A stretch of DNA of 64,000 nucleotides from Halosegnis rubeus (GTDB lineage Archaea > Halobacteriota > Halobacteria > Halobacteriales > Haloarculaceae). The DNA lies in contig NZ_QJOW01000001.1 in the NCBI RefSeq assembly GCF_009184545.1, positions 372,001 through 436,000 of the forward strand, read 5' to 3'. Positions 7,843 to 16,519 of the stretch are shown one piece after another. Every line of letters starts with the position of its first letter. Positions within the stretch are counted from its first letter, which is position 1. Below the pieces are notes generated by a model that saw only the letters and a program-made list of their open reading frames with translations, did not search any database and was not told where the DNA came from. The position numbers were made by a program, and so were the translations under genes.

Positions 7843-9681
7843 TCAGTTCTCGCCGAAGAAGTCCGTCTCGACCGTCTGGTCCTGGCTGAACGAGTCGAGC
7901 CGGACGCGCTTCGACCCGAAGGCCGTCTCCACGGTGACGTACACGTCCGTCGTCAGGGTGGAGGTCTCGCCGTTCCGTACGTGGGTCGGCCACCACTCGG
8001 CCATCTTCGCGTTGTCCAACTCCATCGTCGGGTCGATGGTCGTCGTGCCGACCGTTCCGACGAGATACTCCTCTGGATTGCCGTTCTCGTCGCGCACCAC
8101 CTTCTCGTCTGCCAACACCACGTCGTTCAACCGGACGGTGTAGGTCACGTCCGTGATGGTAATCGGCTGTGACTGCTCGTTGCGAATCTCGGCTTCCGCC
8201 TGCAGGGGGGCGACGGCTTCCGTCGCCGTTCCCCACTGCGCGCTCGTCCGCTCGATGGTCGCGACGGTCTGGCCCTGCTGTTCGATGGTCCGCGGCTCGC
8301 TGCTCTCGAAGCTCGACAGCAGGTCCGTCCCGATCGTGCGCTCCTCTTCCGGTTCTGGCGCGTCGATTCGGGTCACGCCGATGTCTGCGGTCGTGTTCGC
8401 CCGCGTGACGACCGTCGACTGCTCGCCGCGGTTGAGATGGCGCGCCCACCACGCGGGCACGCTGTCGTGGCGGAATTCGCTCGTCATCGTGAACGTGTTG
8501 TTGCCCGGCTCCAGTCCGTCGAACGTCGCCTGTCCGCTGGCCGCGTCGATACCGTTGATGCTCGTCCGTTCGCCGACGTTCAGCGCGACGATATCCCCGA
8601 CTGCGCCGTCGTTCGGGTTCGAGACGAGGAGTTCGGTCTCGATGTCGGTCGTCGCGTCCGTCACGTCACCCCACTCGCTCGACCGGTCGACGAGTTCCGG
8701 CCGGTCGAAGCTCGTCTCCTCGCCCGCGCCCGGAATCGTCGACACCTCGGTGGTGCCGGCACCCAGCAGGTCGGTCTGGAGTCGAGCGTTGCGCTCGAAG
8801 ATGGTCAGCGGGACGCGCTCTAGTTCGCCGTCACGTTCGACGAGCCCGTAGACGCGGACCGAGAGGTCGGTCGTCTGGTTCGCGCGGATGTGGCTTTGCC
8901 ACCACTCGGCCATCTTCGGCGTGTCTATAGCCGGATTCGCCGTGAACGTCCCCGACTCGCCGGGAACGAGACTGAAGGAGTCTTCCGTCGTCCCCTCGCC
9001 GACGGTGACGCCGTTCATCTCGACGGTGTACGCCGTCCCGTCGAGTTGGATGGGGTAGTCGTGGATGTTCTCGATGTCCGTCTGGACCTGCAGCGGGGTC
9101 GACTCGGCGGTTGCTTCACCCCAACTCGCGCGCTGGTTCGAGACGCGAAGCAAGGTGTCGTTGCCGACGCCGACCTCACGCGACTCGTCGCTCGTCACCG
9201 ACGAGAGCAGGTCCGTCGTGAGCTGTTGTTCGGTCGCCGACAGCTCCACACTTTGTGGAATGGCCGGCAGCGAGACACGCGGCTCCGTCACCTGCGTCGT
9301 CGTCTCGCCGTTGTTGATGTGGGTGACCCACCACTCGGGAATCTTGTCGTTCCGGAGCGGCACGTTGACGGAGAGTGTACTCTCTCCCGTGGGTAAGCCC
9401 ACCCCGCCCTGCGAGCCTTCGGCGACGGTCACGTCGTTCATCCGGACGGTGAATCCCAGCGTCGCGGCTCCGGGAATCGACCGGTCGTTCGGGTTCTGTA
9501 TCGTAATGTCGTTGCGAATCGTCGTGGTCTCGTTCGTTACGTCACCGAACGAGGAGTCGACCGATTCGACGGTCGGGCTCTCGAAGTTCTGGGCGAACTG
9601 AAAGACGTACACTCCCAGCCCGGCCGCCACCACGAGCAGGGCGACGCCTCCCACGAGAAGCACTTTCCGGCGATTTACCAT
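7843..9681 (-). CDS. Four-repeat LEA14/WHy-like membrane-anchored protein
   Basis: A 612-residue protein with an N-terminal membrane anchor (about residues 7-28) and four tandem domains of about 140-150 residues facing the outside. Each has a strand rich in T and N (TTTIRNDITIQNPND), a TVRMNDVTVAEG-like strand and an [EA]WWxxH signature at residues 117, 260, 411 and 563. LEA14/WHy domains are linked to desiccation tolerance in plants and prokaryotes; a role in a halophile envelope is inference. A shorter paralogue with two repeats lies at 46354-47466. It diverges from the thioredoxin-like gene. Confidence 0.75.
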   Translation of the reverse strand: MVNRRKVLLVGGVALLVVAAGLGVYVFQFAQNFESPTVESVDSSFGDVTNETTTIRNDITIQNPNDRSIPGAATLGFTVRMNDVTVAEGSQGGVGLPTGESTLSVNVPLRNDKIPEWWVTHINNGETTTQVTEPRVSLPAIPQSVELSATEQQLTTDLLSSVTSDESREVGVGNDTLLRVSNQRASWGEATAESTPLQVQTDIENIHDYPIQLDGTAYTVEMNGVTVGEGTTEDSFSLVPGESGTFTANPAIDTPKMAEWWQSHIRANQTTDLSVRVYGLVERDGELERVPLTIFERNARLQTDLLGAGTTEVSTIPGAGEETSFDRPELVDRSSEWGDVTDATTDIETELLVSNPNDGAVGDIVALNVGERTSINGIDAASGQATFDGLEPGNNTFTMTSEFRHDSVPAWWARHLNRGEQSTVVTRANTTADIGVTRIDAPEPEEERTIGTDLLSSFESSEPRTIEQQGQTVATIERTSAQWGTATEAVAPLQAEAEIRNEQSQPITITDVTYTVRLNDVVLADEKVVRDENGNPEEYLVGTVGTTTIDPTMELDNAKMAEWWPTHVRNGETSTLTTDVYVTVETAFGSKRVRLDSFSQDQTVETDFFGEN

Positions 9682-9759
9682 GCGCGTGCTACGCCGGCAT
9701 CGATGGTAAAGCCGCCGGCCACACCAGCAGTTTTGCCCGCGCCGCTACAACGGGCGGGT

Positions 9760-10332
9760 ATGGTTCAGACCGACTCCGACTCGCAGCTACAGCGTGGTGA
9801 CCTCGCTTCCGACTTCCGGCTCGTCGACACCGAGGGCGCACACTACACGCCCGACTCGTTCGGCGACAACGACGCCATGCTCGTCGTCTTCACCTGTAAC
9901 CACTGCCCGTACGCGAAGGCGAAGTTCGCTCCGCTCAACGCGATTGCCGAGGAGTACGACGACTGTGCCGTCGTCGGTATCAATCCGAACGACGCCGACG
10001 AGTATCCCGACGACTCCTACGAGCGGATGTGTGAACTCGTCGACGACGGGAGTATCGACTACGACGCCTACCTCCGTGACGACGACGGGACCGTCGCTGA
10101 CGCGTACGGAGCCGTCTGTACCCCCGACCCGTTCCTGTTCCGACGAGACGACGAGGAGTGGCGACTCGCCTACCACGGCCGGCTTGACGACGCACTCAAT
10201 CCCGACGACGAGCCGTCGGGCGAGCCGGGGTTCGAGATGCGACGAGCCATCGACGCAGCGCTTTCGGGCGAGGATGTGCGGCTCGAGGATAACCCCTCGC
10301 GGGGCTGTTCGATAAAGTGGCCGTCGGCGTAG
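9760..10332 (+). CDS. Thioredoxin-like/peroxiredoxin-like protein
   Basis: A 190-residue AhpC/TSA-like protein. The strand MLVVFTCNHCPYAK carries Cys46-x2-Cys49, the signature of the Prx-like group with CNHCPY. A cis-Pro loop is likely at VCTPDPFLF, and the conserved C-terminal GCSIKW matches the family. The start at 9760 is chosen because upstream sequence gives an unlikely proline-rich leader and because AGTTTTGCC at about 9729 is a TATA candidate. It is probably a cytoplasmic disulfide reductase or thiol peroxidase. The stop adjoins the stop of the convergent next gene. Confidence 0.85.
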   Translation: MVQTDSDSQLQRGDLASDFRLVDTEGAHYTPDSFGDNDAMLVVFTCNHCPYAKAKFAPLNAIAEEYDDCAVVGINPNDADEYPDDSYERMCELVDDGSIDYDAYLRDDDGTVADAYGAVCTPDPFLFRRDDEEWRLAYHGRLDDALNPDDEPSGEPGFEMRRAIDAALSGEDVRLEDNPSRGCSIKWPSA

Positions 10333-10515
10333 CTACTTCAGCGACGCGTCGGCCGGTAGTTCGTTCGTCCGTGCGGCAAGCAGTATCGCCCCGGCGAGCA
10401 GTGTGACCGAGAGCACGCCGATACCGGTAATCAGCGGGCTGTTCATGGTTCCACCGACCGCGGCGAGTGTCGCACCGGCCGCGGAGACACCGAACAGGGG
10501 GGCGAGCGTCGTCAC
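10333..10515 (-). CDS. Small two-helix membrane protein
   Basis: A 60-residue protein with two hydrophobic segments (about 5-22 and 29-47) and a short charged tail ending ASLK. Its TAG abuts the TAG of the convergent thioredoxin-like gene. TATTATTT about 28-35 bases upstream of the ATG fits a TATA box. No family recognised. Confidence 0.65.
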   Translation of the reverse strand: MTTLAPLFGVSAAGATLAAVGGTMNSPLITGIGVLSVTLLAGAILLAARTNELPADASLK

Positions 10516-10578
10516 TACTGGTACTGTCGCGTTGTTGTACGTAAATAATACGTCTCGAACACGCCGTGTGAGCGGCTA

Positions 10579-12087
10579 TCATGGTCGGAGCCGTTCGAGG
10601 AACGTCTGGAACTCGTCGTCGCCCTCGGCGATGCGTTCCCAGTCGAGTAGCCCGCGTTCCTCCCGCGTCCCCGCCACGGTGTTGTCGAGGACGAACGCGA
10701 TTGCACCGCCGACGGCCATCTGGACGCCCCCGACGATGTAGACGGTCCGGGCGACGACTTCCGTCCCGAGCACGGAGCCGAGCACGGGGACCGACGCGAA
10801 TCCCGACTGGAGCGCCGCGTATCCGGACAATCCGCCCATGTACTGTGGGACCGCCATCCCGGCGAAGATGGCCATCCCGATGATGAAGAGGTTGCGCGAG
10901 GAGTCCAAATCGACGTACTTCAGATTCGAGAGACCGACCGCGACGATTTGGCCGAACATGGCGATGTAAAGCCCCCCGACGATGGGGTCGGGAATCGTCG
11001 CCACCAACTGGCCGAAGTAGCCCACGAAGCCGGCCACGAGCATCAACACTGCGCCGATCTGGACGACGTACCGGGAGGCAACGCCCGTCAGCCCGATCGC
11101 GCCCACGTTCTCGGAGTAGGAGGTCGACCCGCCGGTCCCCATCAGCCCCGAGAAGATGTTGGCCAGTCCCTCCATCCCGATGCCGTGATTGATTCGCTTG
11201 GCCGAGGGCGCACCGACGCCCGACATCCGGGCGACGGCGTGGTAATCGGCGAACGACTCGATGATCGACGCGAGCACCCCGGCGAACATGCCGATGGCGA
11301 AGGAGACGCCGAACTCGGGAACGCCCCACTGGAGCGGGTAGACGACGTGGACGGGGTCTGCGCTCGCGGTGAGACCGAGATCGATGTACCCGGGGTCACC
11401 CGAGGGGATGACGCCGGTCACGGAGCCGACCGCGGCCACGACCCACGCGCCGACGATACCGAGTAGAATCGGGAACAGCCCGAAGACGCGCGACTCCTTG
11501 TCGAGATACTGGGAGAACAACACGATAAGCCCCAGCGTCAAAACGAGGAGATACCAGTTGTTCGCCGCCGCCGTCACCTGCGGGGCGTCGAACAGCGAGA
11601 GACCGATGAGGGTGACGACCGGCGTGACGACGACCGGGGAGAGATACTCCCGGAGTCGGCCGACGAGTCCGAGATAGCCGATGAACACCTCGGCGACCCC
11701 TGCGGCGACAATCGCTCCTTGCAAGAACAGGAGCTTGGTCTCCCAGCCGACGCCGGAGACGAAGGCGTTCGAGGAGACGATGGCGAGTCCCGGCCCGAGC
11801 ATCGAGAACGGTGCACCCTGCACGATGGGGTACCGGTTTCCGATGGTCGTCTGTGCCAGCGTCGCGATGCCGGAGACGACGAAGAAGGTCCCGATGAACT
11901 TCGCGCGAAACTGCTGTGGCATCCCCATCGCGTTCGCGAGCAGGAGGGGAACAGCGATGTTGGCCCCGATCATCGTCAGGTAGTGTTGTGCGCCCAACAG
12001 CAGCGCCCTGTCGAGTGGCGGCTTGTCGTCGATACCGTACTCGACGAGCGCGTCGCGGTCGTCCGTCTCGTCACCGGTGGTGCCCAT
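10579..12087 (-). CDS. Xanthine/uracil permease (NCS2 family)
   Basis: A 502-residue transporter with about 12-14 membrane segments. NCS2 hallmarks are visible: LLGAQHYLTMIGANIAVPLLL in the first helix, a Q/E-containing half-helix region (FAGVLASIIESFADYHAV), and GLMGTGGSTSYSENVGAIGLTGVASR, matching the family NxGxxxxT region. It should bring purine or pyrimidine bases in with cations. The start at 12087 (MGTTGDETDD) is supported by an AT-rich TATA candidate at 12112-12120 on this strand; a longer frame upstream is without support. Confidence 0.93.
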   Translation of the reverse strand: MGTTGDETDDRDALVEYGIDDKPPLDRALLLGAQHYLTMIGANIAVPLLLANAMGMPQQFRAKFIGTFFVVSGIATLAQTTIGNRYPIVQGAPFSMLGPGLAIVSSNAFVSGVGWETKLLFLQGAIVAAGVAEVFIGYLGLVGRLREYLSPVVVTPVVTLIGLSLFDAPQVTAAANNWYLLVLTLGLIVLFSQYLDKESRVFGLFPILLGIVGAWVVAAVGSVTGVIPSGDPGYIDLGLTASADPVHVVYPLQWGVPEFGVSFAIGMFAGVLASIIESFADYHAVARMSGVGAPSAKRINHGIGMEGLANIFSGLMGTGGSTSYSENVGAIGLTGVASRYVVQIGAVLMLVAGFVGYFGQLVATIPDPIVGGLYIAMFGQIVAVGLSNLKYVDLDSSRNLFIIGMAIFAGMAVPQYMGGLSGYAALQSGFASVPVLGSVLGTEVVARTVYIVGGVQMAVGGAIAFVLDNTVAGTREERGLLDWERIAEGDDEFQTFLERLRP

Positions 12088-12109
12088 CTCGTCCGGGGTG
12101 TGCCAGACG

Positions 12110-12160
12110 GCGGTGTTAAAATTCCCGGTCGACCCCAGAGCGGTAGCCGGAACGTATTTG
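12110..12160. promoter_or_regulatory. Divergent promoter region
   Basis: The 96-base gap between the permease and the coiled-coil protein gene holds GAATTTTAAC (minus strand, about 12111-12120), 25-33 bases before the permease ATG, and GTATTTGCG (plus strand, about 12152-12160), 25-31 bases before the ATG at 12184. Both fit archaeal TATA boxes for leaderless starts. Confidence 0.5.
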
Positions 12161-12183
12161 CGCGTGGTTGCGCTGGTTCGGGT

Positions 12184-14409
12184 ATGAACTGGGTCGATAC
12201 GATCACTGACTGGCAGACCAGCCGTGTCGACGACGGCTACGCCGGCCTCCACGACCTCGCCGACGCCGGTTTCTCCGGTGGTGTCTCGACGGGCGACTCG
12301 TGGCTCCTCTTCGTCAACGGCACCGCCGTCTCCGTCACCGACCACGGCGACGGTAGCCCGACGCCGGCCGATATCGAGCGCTTCGACGACGCGGCGCTCA
12401 CGGCCTACGAGTCTCCCCATCCCTCGCTCCCGCTGTTGGCTGCGATGCAGTTCGGAGACACCGAGGAGCGAGGGACGTACTACACGGAAGAGACTCCCCT
12501 CTCGGAGGTGGAGAACACACTCGAAGACGGCGGTTTCATCGGCTACGTCGAACTCTCGGAGAACGTGCTCTCGGGCGACTACTACACCGTGTACCAGGCC
12601 GGTCGGTCGATGCACGCCGCCTTCGTCGGCAGCAGCGAGTCGCTGCGCACCGACGACGACGCCCGCGAGGCTGCCCACGGCGAGGTCGGTCTCTACGAGG
12701 TCGTCGCCGCATCCATCGACGTGGTCGAGATTCCCGATGCGGAGCCAGGACCGGAGCCGACGACGGCCGGGACGCCTTCCTCCGACAAGAGGGACGACGT
12801 CGAGTCGGTCGGAGAGAACTTTACCGAATCAGAGCCGTCGCCCGACCGTTCAGACGACTCTCCGATGGAGGCGTCTGTCACGGGCGACACCAGGACCGAA
12901 GTGTACACCGACCCGGATGCCGGCTCTGCCACCGCGGACGCAGACCACGACGCGACGTCGACCACTCCCGATCCAAGCGAGGCGAGTACGGACGACGACA
13001 CCGAGCAGACGACCGGTGTCGAGGCGGACGCCGTCACCGAGCCGGAGCCTGCCGACCCGGTCGACCCGGCCGACGAATCGCCGACGGACGAATCACCGAC
13101 GGACGAGACGCCCGGAGAGGAGACGCCCCCGACGAGCGCAACCTCCCGCGTCACCGAATCTGACGAGGAGCCGGGCGGTGACGACGCCGCGCCGCCGAGT
13201 GAGGACGTGGAGGTTCCGAACGCACCGTCGTCGTCTGTCTCGACAACGGAGCGCGGGTCACCGACAGAACGTGCGTCGGCGACCGAACAGCTGGCCGCCC
13301 GGTCGATTCCGTCCGTCGACCCCGAGCGAACCGGTGGCGGCTCCTCGACCCAGTCCCCCCGTAGTTCGCGTATGCCCCGACAGCGGACTCAGCGCGACCA
13401 GCCGCCCACACAGCAGCCGACGCGCCAACAGGAGCCGTCTCAGCCCGACTCCGAGGAGCTCGATGCCGTGCGTGCGGAGTTGGAGACCGTCCAGGAGTCA
13501 CTGGAGACAGTAGAGACCGAGCGCGACGAGGCGCACGCACAACTTGAGACGGCTCGCGAGGAGCTGGAGACGGCAGAGACGGCCCGCGAGGAACTCGAAG
13601 CCGAGCGCGACGACCTCAAGCGAGAGGTCGAGTCGCTCCGCACGCGAGTCGAGGAGCTCGAATCACAACTCGGCGACGTGGCGACCGACGGGGCATCGCT
13701 GTCAGCCCCCGAAGCGTTCGACGGGACGAACCTCTTCGTCCGCTACGAGTCGAAGGGGAAGACGACCGTCGAAACCGCTCACGACGGCGACGGCTCGCCC
13801 GCGGAACTCGCGGAGAACCTCCGAATCGTCCACCACACGCAGTTCGAGACCGAGGGAGCAACGGTCGAAGGCGAGCCGTTCGGGCAGTGGCTCTACGGCA
13901 CCCAACAGTACCGGTTTGCCGAGTGGCTCGTCGGCCAGCTCGTCTTCGAGATTCGGGAAACCGACGCGACGAGCGAGCTCTCGGAGCTGTACGACGCGCT
14001 CCCGGGTATCGACCGAATCGAACTCTCGGGGTCGGTCGCCGTTCCGGAGGGAGACGAGGAGATGGATATCGGCTTCGATATCGTCTGTCGCGACCGGATG
14101 GGCGACCCGCTGTTCGTCGCGGACCTCGACGCCTCCCGGCAACCGGTCTCCGACGGACAGATGGCGTCGCTCGTGCAGGATTCCGGGCTGGTGTGTGAAT
14201 CGGAATCGACGTTCGCGGGCGCATTCTTCGTCTCGGCGGCCTTCTTCGAGCCGGGTGCACTGGAGACGGCACGCGACGCGACGAGCGGGAGTCTGCTCAG
14301 TCGCGACTCGCGGCTCAGCTACGTGAAGCAGTCGCGAAAACGCGGCTACCACCTCGCGCTCGTCGAATCACGCGACGACGGGTTCCATCTCTCGGTACCG
14401 GACCTCTAG
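12184..14409 (+). CDS. Haloarchaeal three-part coiled-coil protein (DUF7527-like)
   Basis: A 741-residue soluble protein with three regions. Residues 1-190 form a conserved-looking globular domain (starts MNWVDTITDW, with WLLFVNGTAVSV and YYTVYQAGRSMHAAFVGS). Residues 190-420 are a disordered, very acidic Ser/Thr/Pro linker including repeated PTDESPTDE units. Residues 420-500 are a strong coiled coil with heptads such as LETVQESLETVETERDEA. Residues 505-741 form a second globular domain (NLFVRYESKGKTTVETAHDG) ending in GYHLALVESRDDGFHLSVPDL. No transmembrane segment or catalytic motif is seen. It resembles a haloarchaea-restricted family; the domain name is from memory. Function unknown. Confidence 0.8.
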   Translation: MNWVDTITDWQTSRVDDGYAGLHDLADAGFSGGVSTGDSWLLFVNGTAVSVTDHGDGSPTPADIERFDDAALTAYESPHPSLPLLAAMQFGDTEERGTYYTEETPLSEVENTLEDGGFIGYVELSENVLSGDYYTVYQAGRSMHAAFVGSSESLRTDDDAREAAHGEVGLYEVVAASIDVVEIPDAEPGPEPTTAGTPSSDKRDDVESVGENFTESEPSPDRSDDSPMEASVTGDTRTEVYTDPDAGSATADADHDATSTTPDPSEASTDDDTEQTTGVEADAVTEPEPADPVDPADESPTDESPTDETPGEETPPTSATSRVTESDEEPGGDDAAPPSEDVEVPNAPSSSVSTTERGSPTERASATEQLAARSIPSVDPERTGGGSSTQSPRSSRMPRQRTQRDQPPTQQPTRQQEPSQPDSEELDAVRAELETVQESLETVETERDEAHAQLETAREELETAETAREELEAERDDLKREVESLRTRVEELESQLGDVATDGASLSAPEAFDGTNLFVRYESKGKTTVETAHDGDGSPAELAENLRIVHHTQFETEGATVEGEPFGQWLYGTQQYRFAEWLVGQLVFEIRETDATSELSELYDALPGIDRIELSGSVAVPEGDEEMDIGFDIVCRDRMGDPLFVADLDASRQPVSDGQMASLVQDSGLVCESESTFAGAFFVSAAFFEPGALETARDATSGSLLSRDSRLSYVKQSRKRGYHLALVESRDDGFHLSVPDL

Positions 14410-14711
14410 GATTCGATTTCCGGCGTGTCGTCGATCTTCATTCCTTCGAGCTTGTCGACGATTTCGTCGACCTTGCCGTCGAGGTCGTCGACGAACTCGT
14501 AGGTGGTCTCGGTGGTAATCGCGCCCTGGCTCGACGGCTCGATGAGGTTCTCCTCTTCGAGCACGCGCAGGGAGTATCGAACCTTGTGGTGTGGGTAGCC
14601 GGTCTCGTTCGACATCTTCACGATGCCGATGGGCTCGTTCTCGATGACCATCTTGAGCACCTGCAAATGGCGCTCCAACATATCGACTTCCTTCTCAAGT
14701 CGGTCTATCAT
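14406..14711 (-). CDS. Winged-helix transcription regulator
   Basis: A 101-residue protein. An N-terminal coiled helix (MIDRLEKEVDMLERHLQVLK) is followed by a winged helix (IGIVKMSNETGYPHHKVRYSLRVLEEENLIEP) and an acidic C-terminal helix likely used for dimerisation. The ATG at 14711 is favoured because TTTTAAA at 14738-14744 lies 27-33 bases upstream. It shares a CTAG stop overlap with the convergent coiled-coil gene. Its targets are unknown; it is divergent from purA. Confidence 0.82.
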   Translation of the reverse strand: MIDRLEKEVDMLERHLQVLKMVIENEPIGIVKMSNETGYPHHKVRYSLRVLEEENLIEPSSQGAITTETTYEFVDDLDGKVDEIVDKLEGMKIDDTPEIES

Positions 14712-14737
14712 GGCATTTGTTAACTTGTGTTTACGGC

Positions 14738-14744
14738 TTTTAAA
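14738..14744 (-). promoter_or_regulatory. TATA box of the winged-helix regulator
   Basis: TTTAAAA (minus strand) is spaced for transcription to begin at or very near the ATG at 14711, making this a leaderless mRNA. The same 170-base gap carries TTTAG at 14853-14857 before purA on the plus strand. Confidence 0.55.
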
Positions 14745-14882
14745 CATTACCCTACCAACCGCAACCGACTCGACACGACTTCTTTGCCCGTCGTGGTTAT
14801 ATCGCTTGTGAATCTGTGGCGTGCCAACGGTCACGGGGCGTACCGAAACCGGTTTAGTCGGCGATTCAGAGTTGTGACCGTA

Positions 14883-16253
14883 ATGACTGTCACAATCGTC
14901 GGCGCTCAGCTCGGCGACGAAGGGAAAGGCGGCATCGTGGACGTGTACGGCGATGCGGCCGATATCGTCGTCCGGTACCAGGGCGGCGACAACGCTGGTC
15001 ACACGGTCGTCCACGAGGGCGACGAGTACAAGCTCTCGCTCGTCCCCTCCGGCGCGGTCCGCGGCAAGGTCGGCATCCTCGGGAACGGCTGTGTCGTCAA
15101 CCCCGAGACGTTGTTCAATGAACTGTCCGGCCTGCGCGAGCGCGGGCTCGACCCCGACGTGCGCGTCGCCCGCCGCGCCCACGTCATCATGCCGTACCAC
15201 CGCGCCCTCGACGGTATCGAGGAGAAGGCGAAGAGCGAGAGCGACGACGAAATTGGCACGACGGGCCGCGGTATCGGCCCGACCTACGAGGACAAAGCCG
15301 GCCGCCGCGGCATCCGCGTCGGCGACCTGCTCGCGCCCGACGTGCTCCGTGACCGCCTCGAACGCGTCGTCCCCGAAAAGCGCGCCATCGTCGAGGACGT
15401 GTTCGGCGTCCCCGTCGAGGACCTCGACAACCCCGACGCGCTCGACGTGGACGCGATGTACGACCACGCCCGAACGTACGGCGAGCGGTTGGCCGGCCAG
15501 ACGGTCAACGCCGGCCAGTTCATCGCCGACGCCCGCAGCGAGGGCAAGCGGGTGATGTTCGAGGGGGCACAAGGCACCATCATCGACATCGACCACGGGA
15601 ACTACCCGTTCGTCACCTCCTCGAACCCCACCGCGGGCGGTGCGGCCGTCGGCTCCGGTACCAGTCCCGGCGTCGTCGGACAGGGTGAGGTGCTCGGCAT
15701 CATAAAGGGGTATCTGACTCGCGTCGGCTCCGGCCCGATGCCGACTGAACTCGGCGGCGTCGAGGGGGACACCCCCGGCTACGGCGAGCAGGGCAGCGGC
15801 GAGAACGAGGAGATTGCGACCTACATCCGCGAGGAGGGTGGCGAGTACGGCACCGTCACCGGCCGGCCGCGCCGCGTCGCGTGGCTCGATATGCCGATGC
15901 TTCGCCACTCCGCCCGCGTCAATGGCTTCACCGGGCTCGCAATCAATCACATCGACGTGCTCGCCGGGCTTGACGAGGTGAAGGTCGGCCACAGCTACAC
16001 CCTCGACGGCGAGGAGACGATGACGATGCCCGCCACGACCGAGGAGTGGAGTCGGTGTGAGGCGAACCTCCGTAGCTTCGACGGCTGGGCGGCGTTCGAC
16101 TCCGCCGCCGTCGCCGAAGACGGATACGAGGCGATCCCTGACAACGCCCGCGCGTATCTCGAGTACGTGAGCGAGGAACTCGACACGCCGATCTACTGCG
16201 TCGGCGTCGGTCCCGGTCGCGAGGAGACGGTCGTCGCCGAGGACGTCTGGTAA
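14883..16253 (+). CDS. purA: Adenylosuccinate synthetase
   Basis: A 456-residue enzyme that joins IMP and aspartate using GTP to make adenylosuccinate, the first step from IMP to AMP. The P-loop-like GDEGKGG is at residues 11-17, the IMP-binding NAGHTV at about 38-43, IGTTGRGIGP at about 123-132, and the GTP guanine-binding region in NHIDVLAG. The start is fixed by MTVTIVGAQLGDEGKGG. The length is slightly above the usual 430. TTTAG at 14853-14857 is a TATA candidate. Confidence 0.97.
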   Translation: MTVTIVGAQLGDEGKGGIVDVYGDAADIVVRYQGGDNAGHTVVHEGDEYKLSLVPSGAVRGKVGILGNGCVVNPETLFNELSGLRERGLDPDVRVARRAHVIMPYHRALDGIEEKAKSESDDEIGTTGRGIGPTYEDKAGRRGIRVGDLLAPDVLRDRLERVVPEKRAIVEDVFGVPVEDLDNPDALDVDAMYDHARTYGERLAGQTVNAGQFIADARSEGKRVMFEGAQGTIIDIDHGNYPFVTSSNPTAGGAAVGSGTSPGVVGQGEVLGIIKGYLTRVGSGPMPTELGGVEGDTPGYGEQGSGENEEIATYIREEGGEYGTVTGRPRRVAWLDMPMLRHSARVNGFTGLAINHIDVLAGLDEVKVGHSYTLDGEETMTMPATTEEWSRCEANLRSFDGWAAFDSAAVAEDGYEAIPDNARAYLEYVSEELDTPIYCVGVGPGREETVVAEDVW

Positions 16254-16292
16254 CCCGGCACGCTTTTTGTGTCGACACCACTCGGTTCACGT

Positions 16293-16478
16293 ATGCAAGA
16301 GTCCCTGCTGGACATCGTCTGCTGCCCGCTGGATAAGTCCGAACTCGACCTGGAGGCGATTCGCCGCGACGACGACGAGGTGTTGGAAGGACGACTCGTC
16401 TGTACCGAGTGCAGCGAGGAGTATCCCATCGAGGACGGCATTCCGAACCTCCTGCCGCCGGACATGCGCGAGGCCTGA
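16293..16478 (+). CDS. Trm112-like methyltransferase activator
   Basis: A 61-residue Trm112/UPF0434-type zinc protein. It begins MQESLLDIVCCPLDKSEL and has CTEC at residues 37-40, giving a probable four-Cys site with Cys10/11. It ends in the typical YPIEDGIPNLLPPDMRE. In archaea Trm112 binds and stabilises several tRNA, rRNA and protein methyltransferases. The start at 16293 is preferred over an earlier in-frame ATG because CTTTTTGTG about 25-32 bases upstream is a TATA candidate. Confidence 0.88.
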   Translation: MQESLLDIVCCPLDKSELDLEAIRRDDDEVLEGRLVCTECSEEYPIEDGIPNLLPPDMREA

Positions 16479-16519
16479 GCGGCGAGACACTTTTGTAACG
16501 AGCGCGTCATTCCGCGACC

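Noticed and set aside
12088-12678. N-terminal extension of the permease by 197 codons
   Set aside because: It runs through the divergent promoter and into the coiled-coil gene in antisense; NCS2 permeases begin close to the chosen ATG.
14712-15992. Extension of the winged-helix regulator far upstream
   Set aside because: It is antisense to purA and passes through the TATA box; the 101-residue form is complete.
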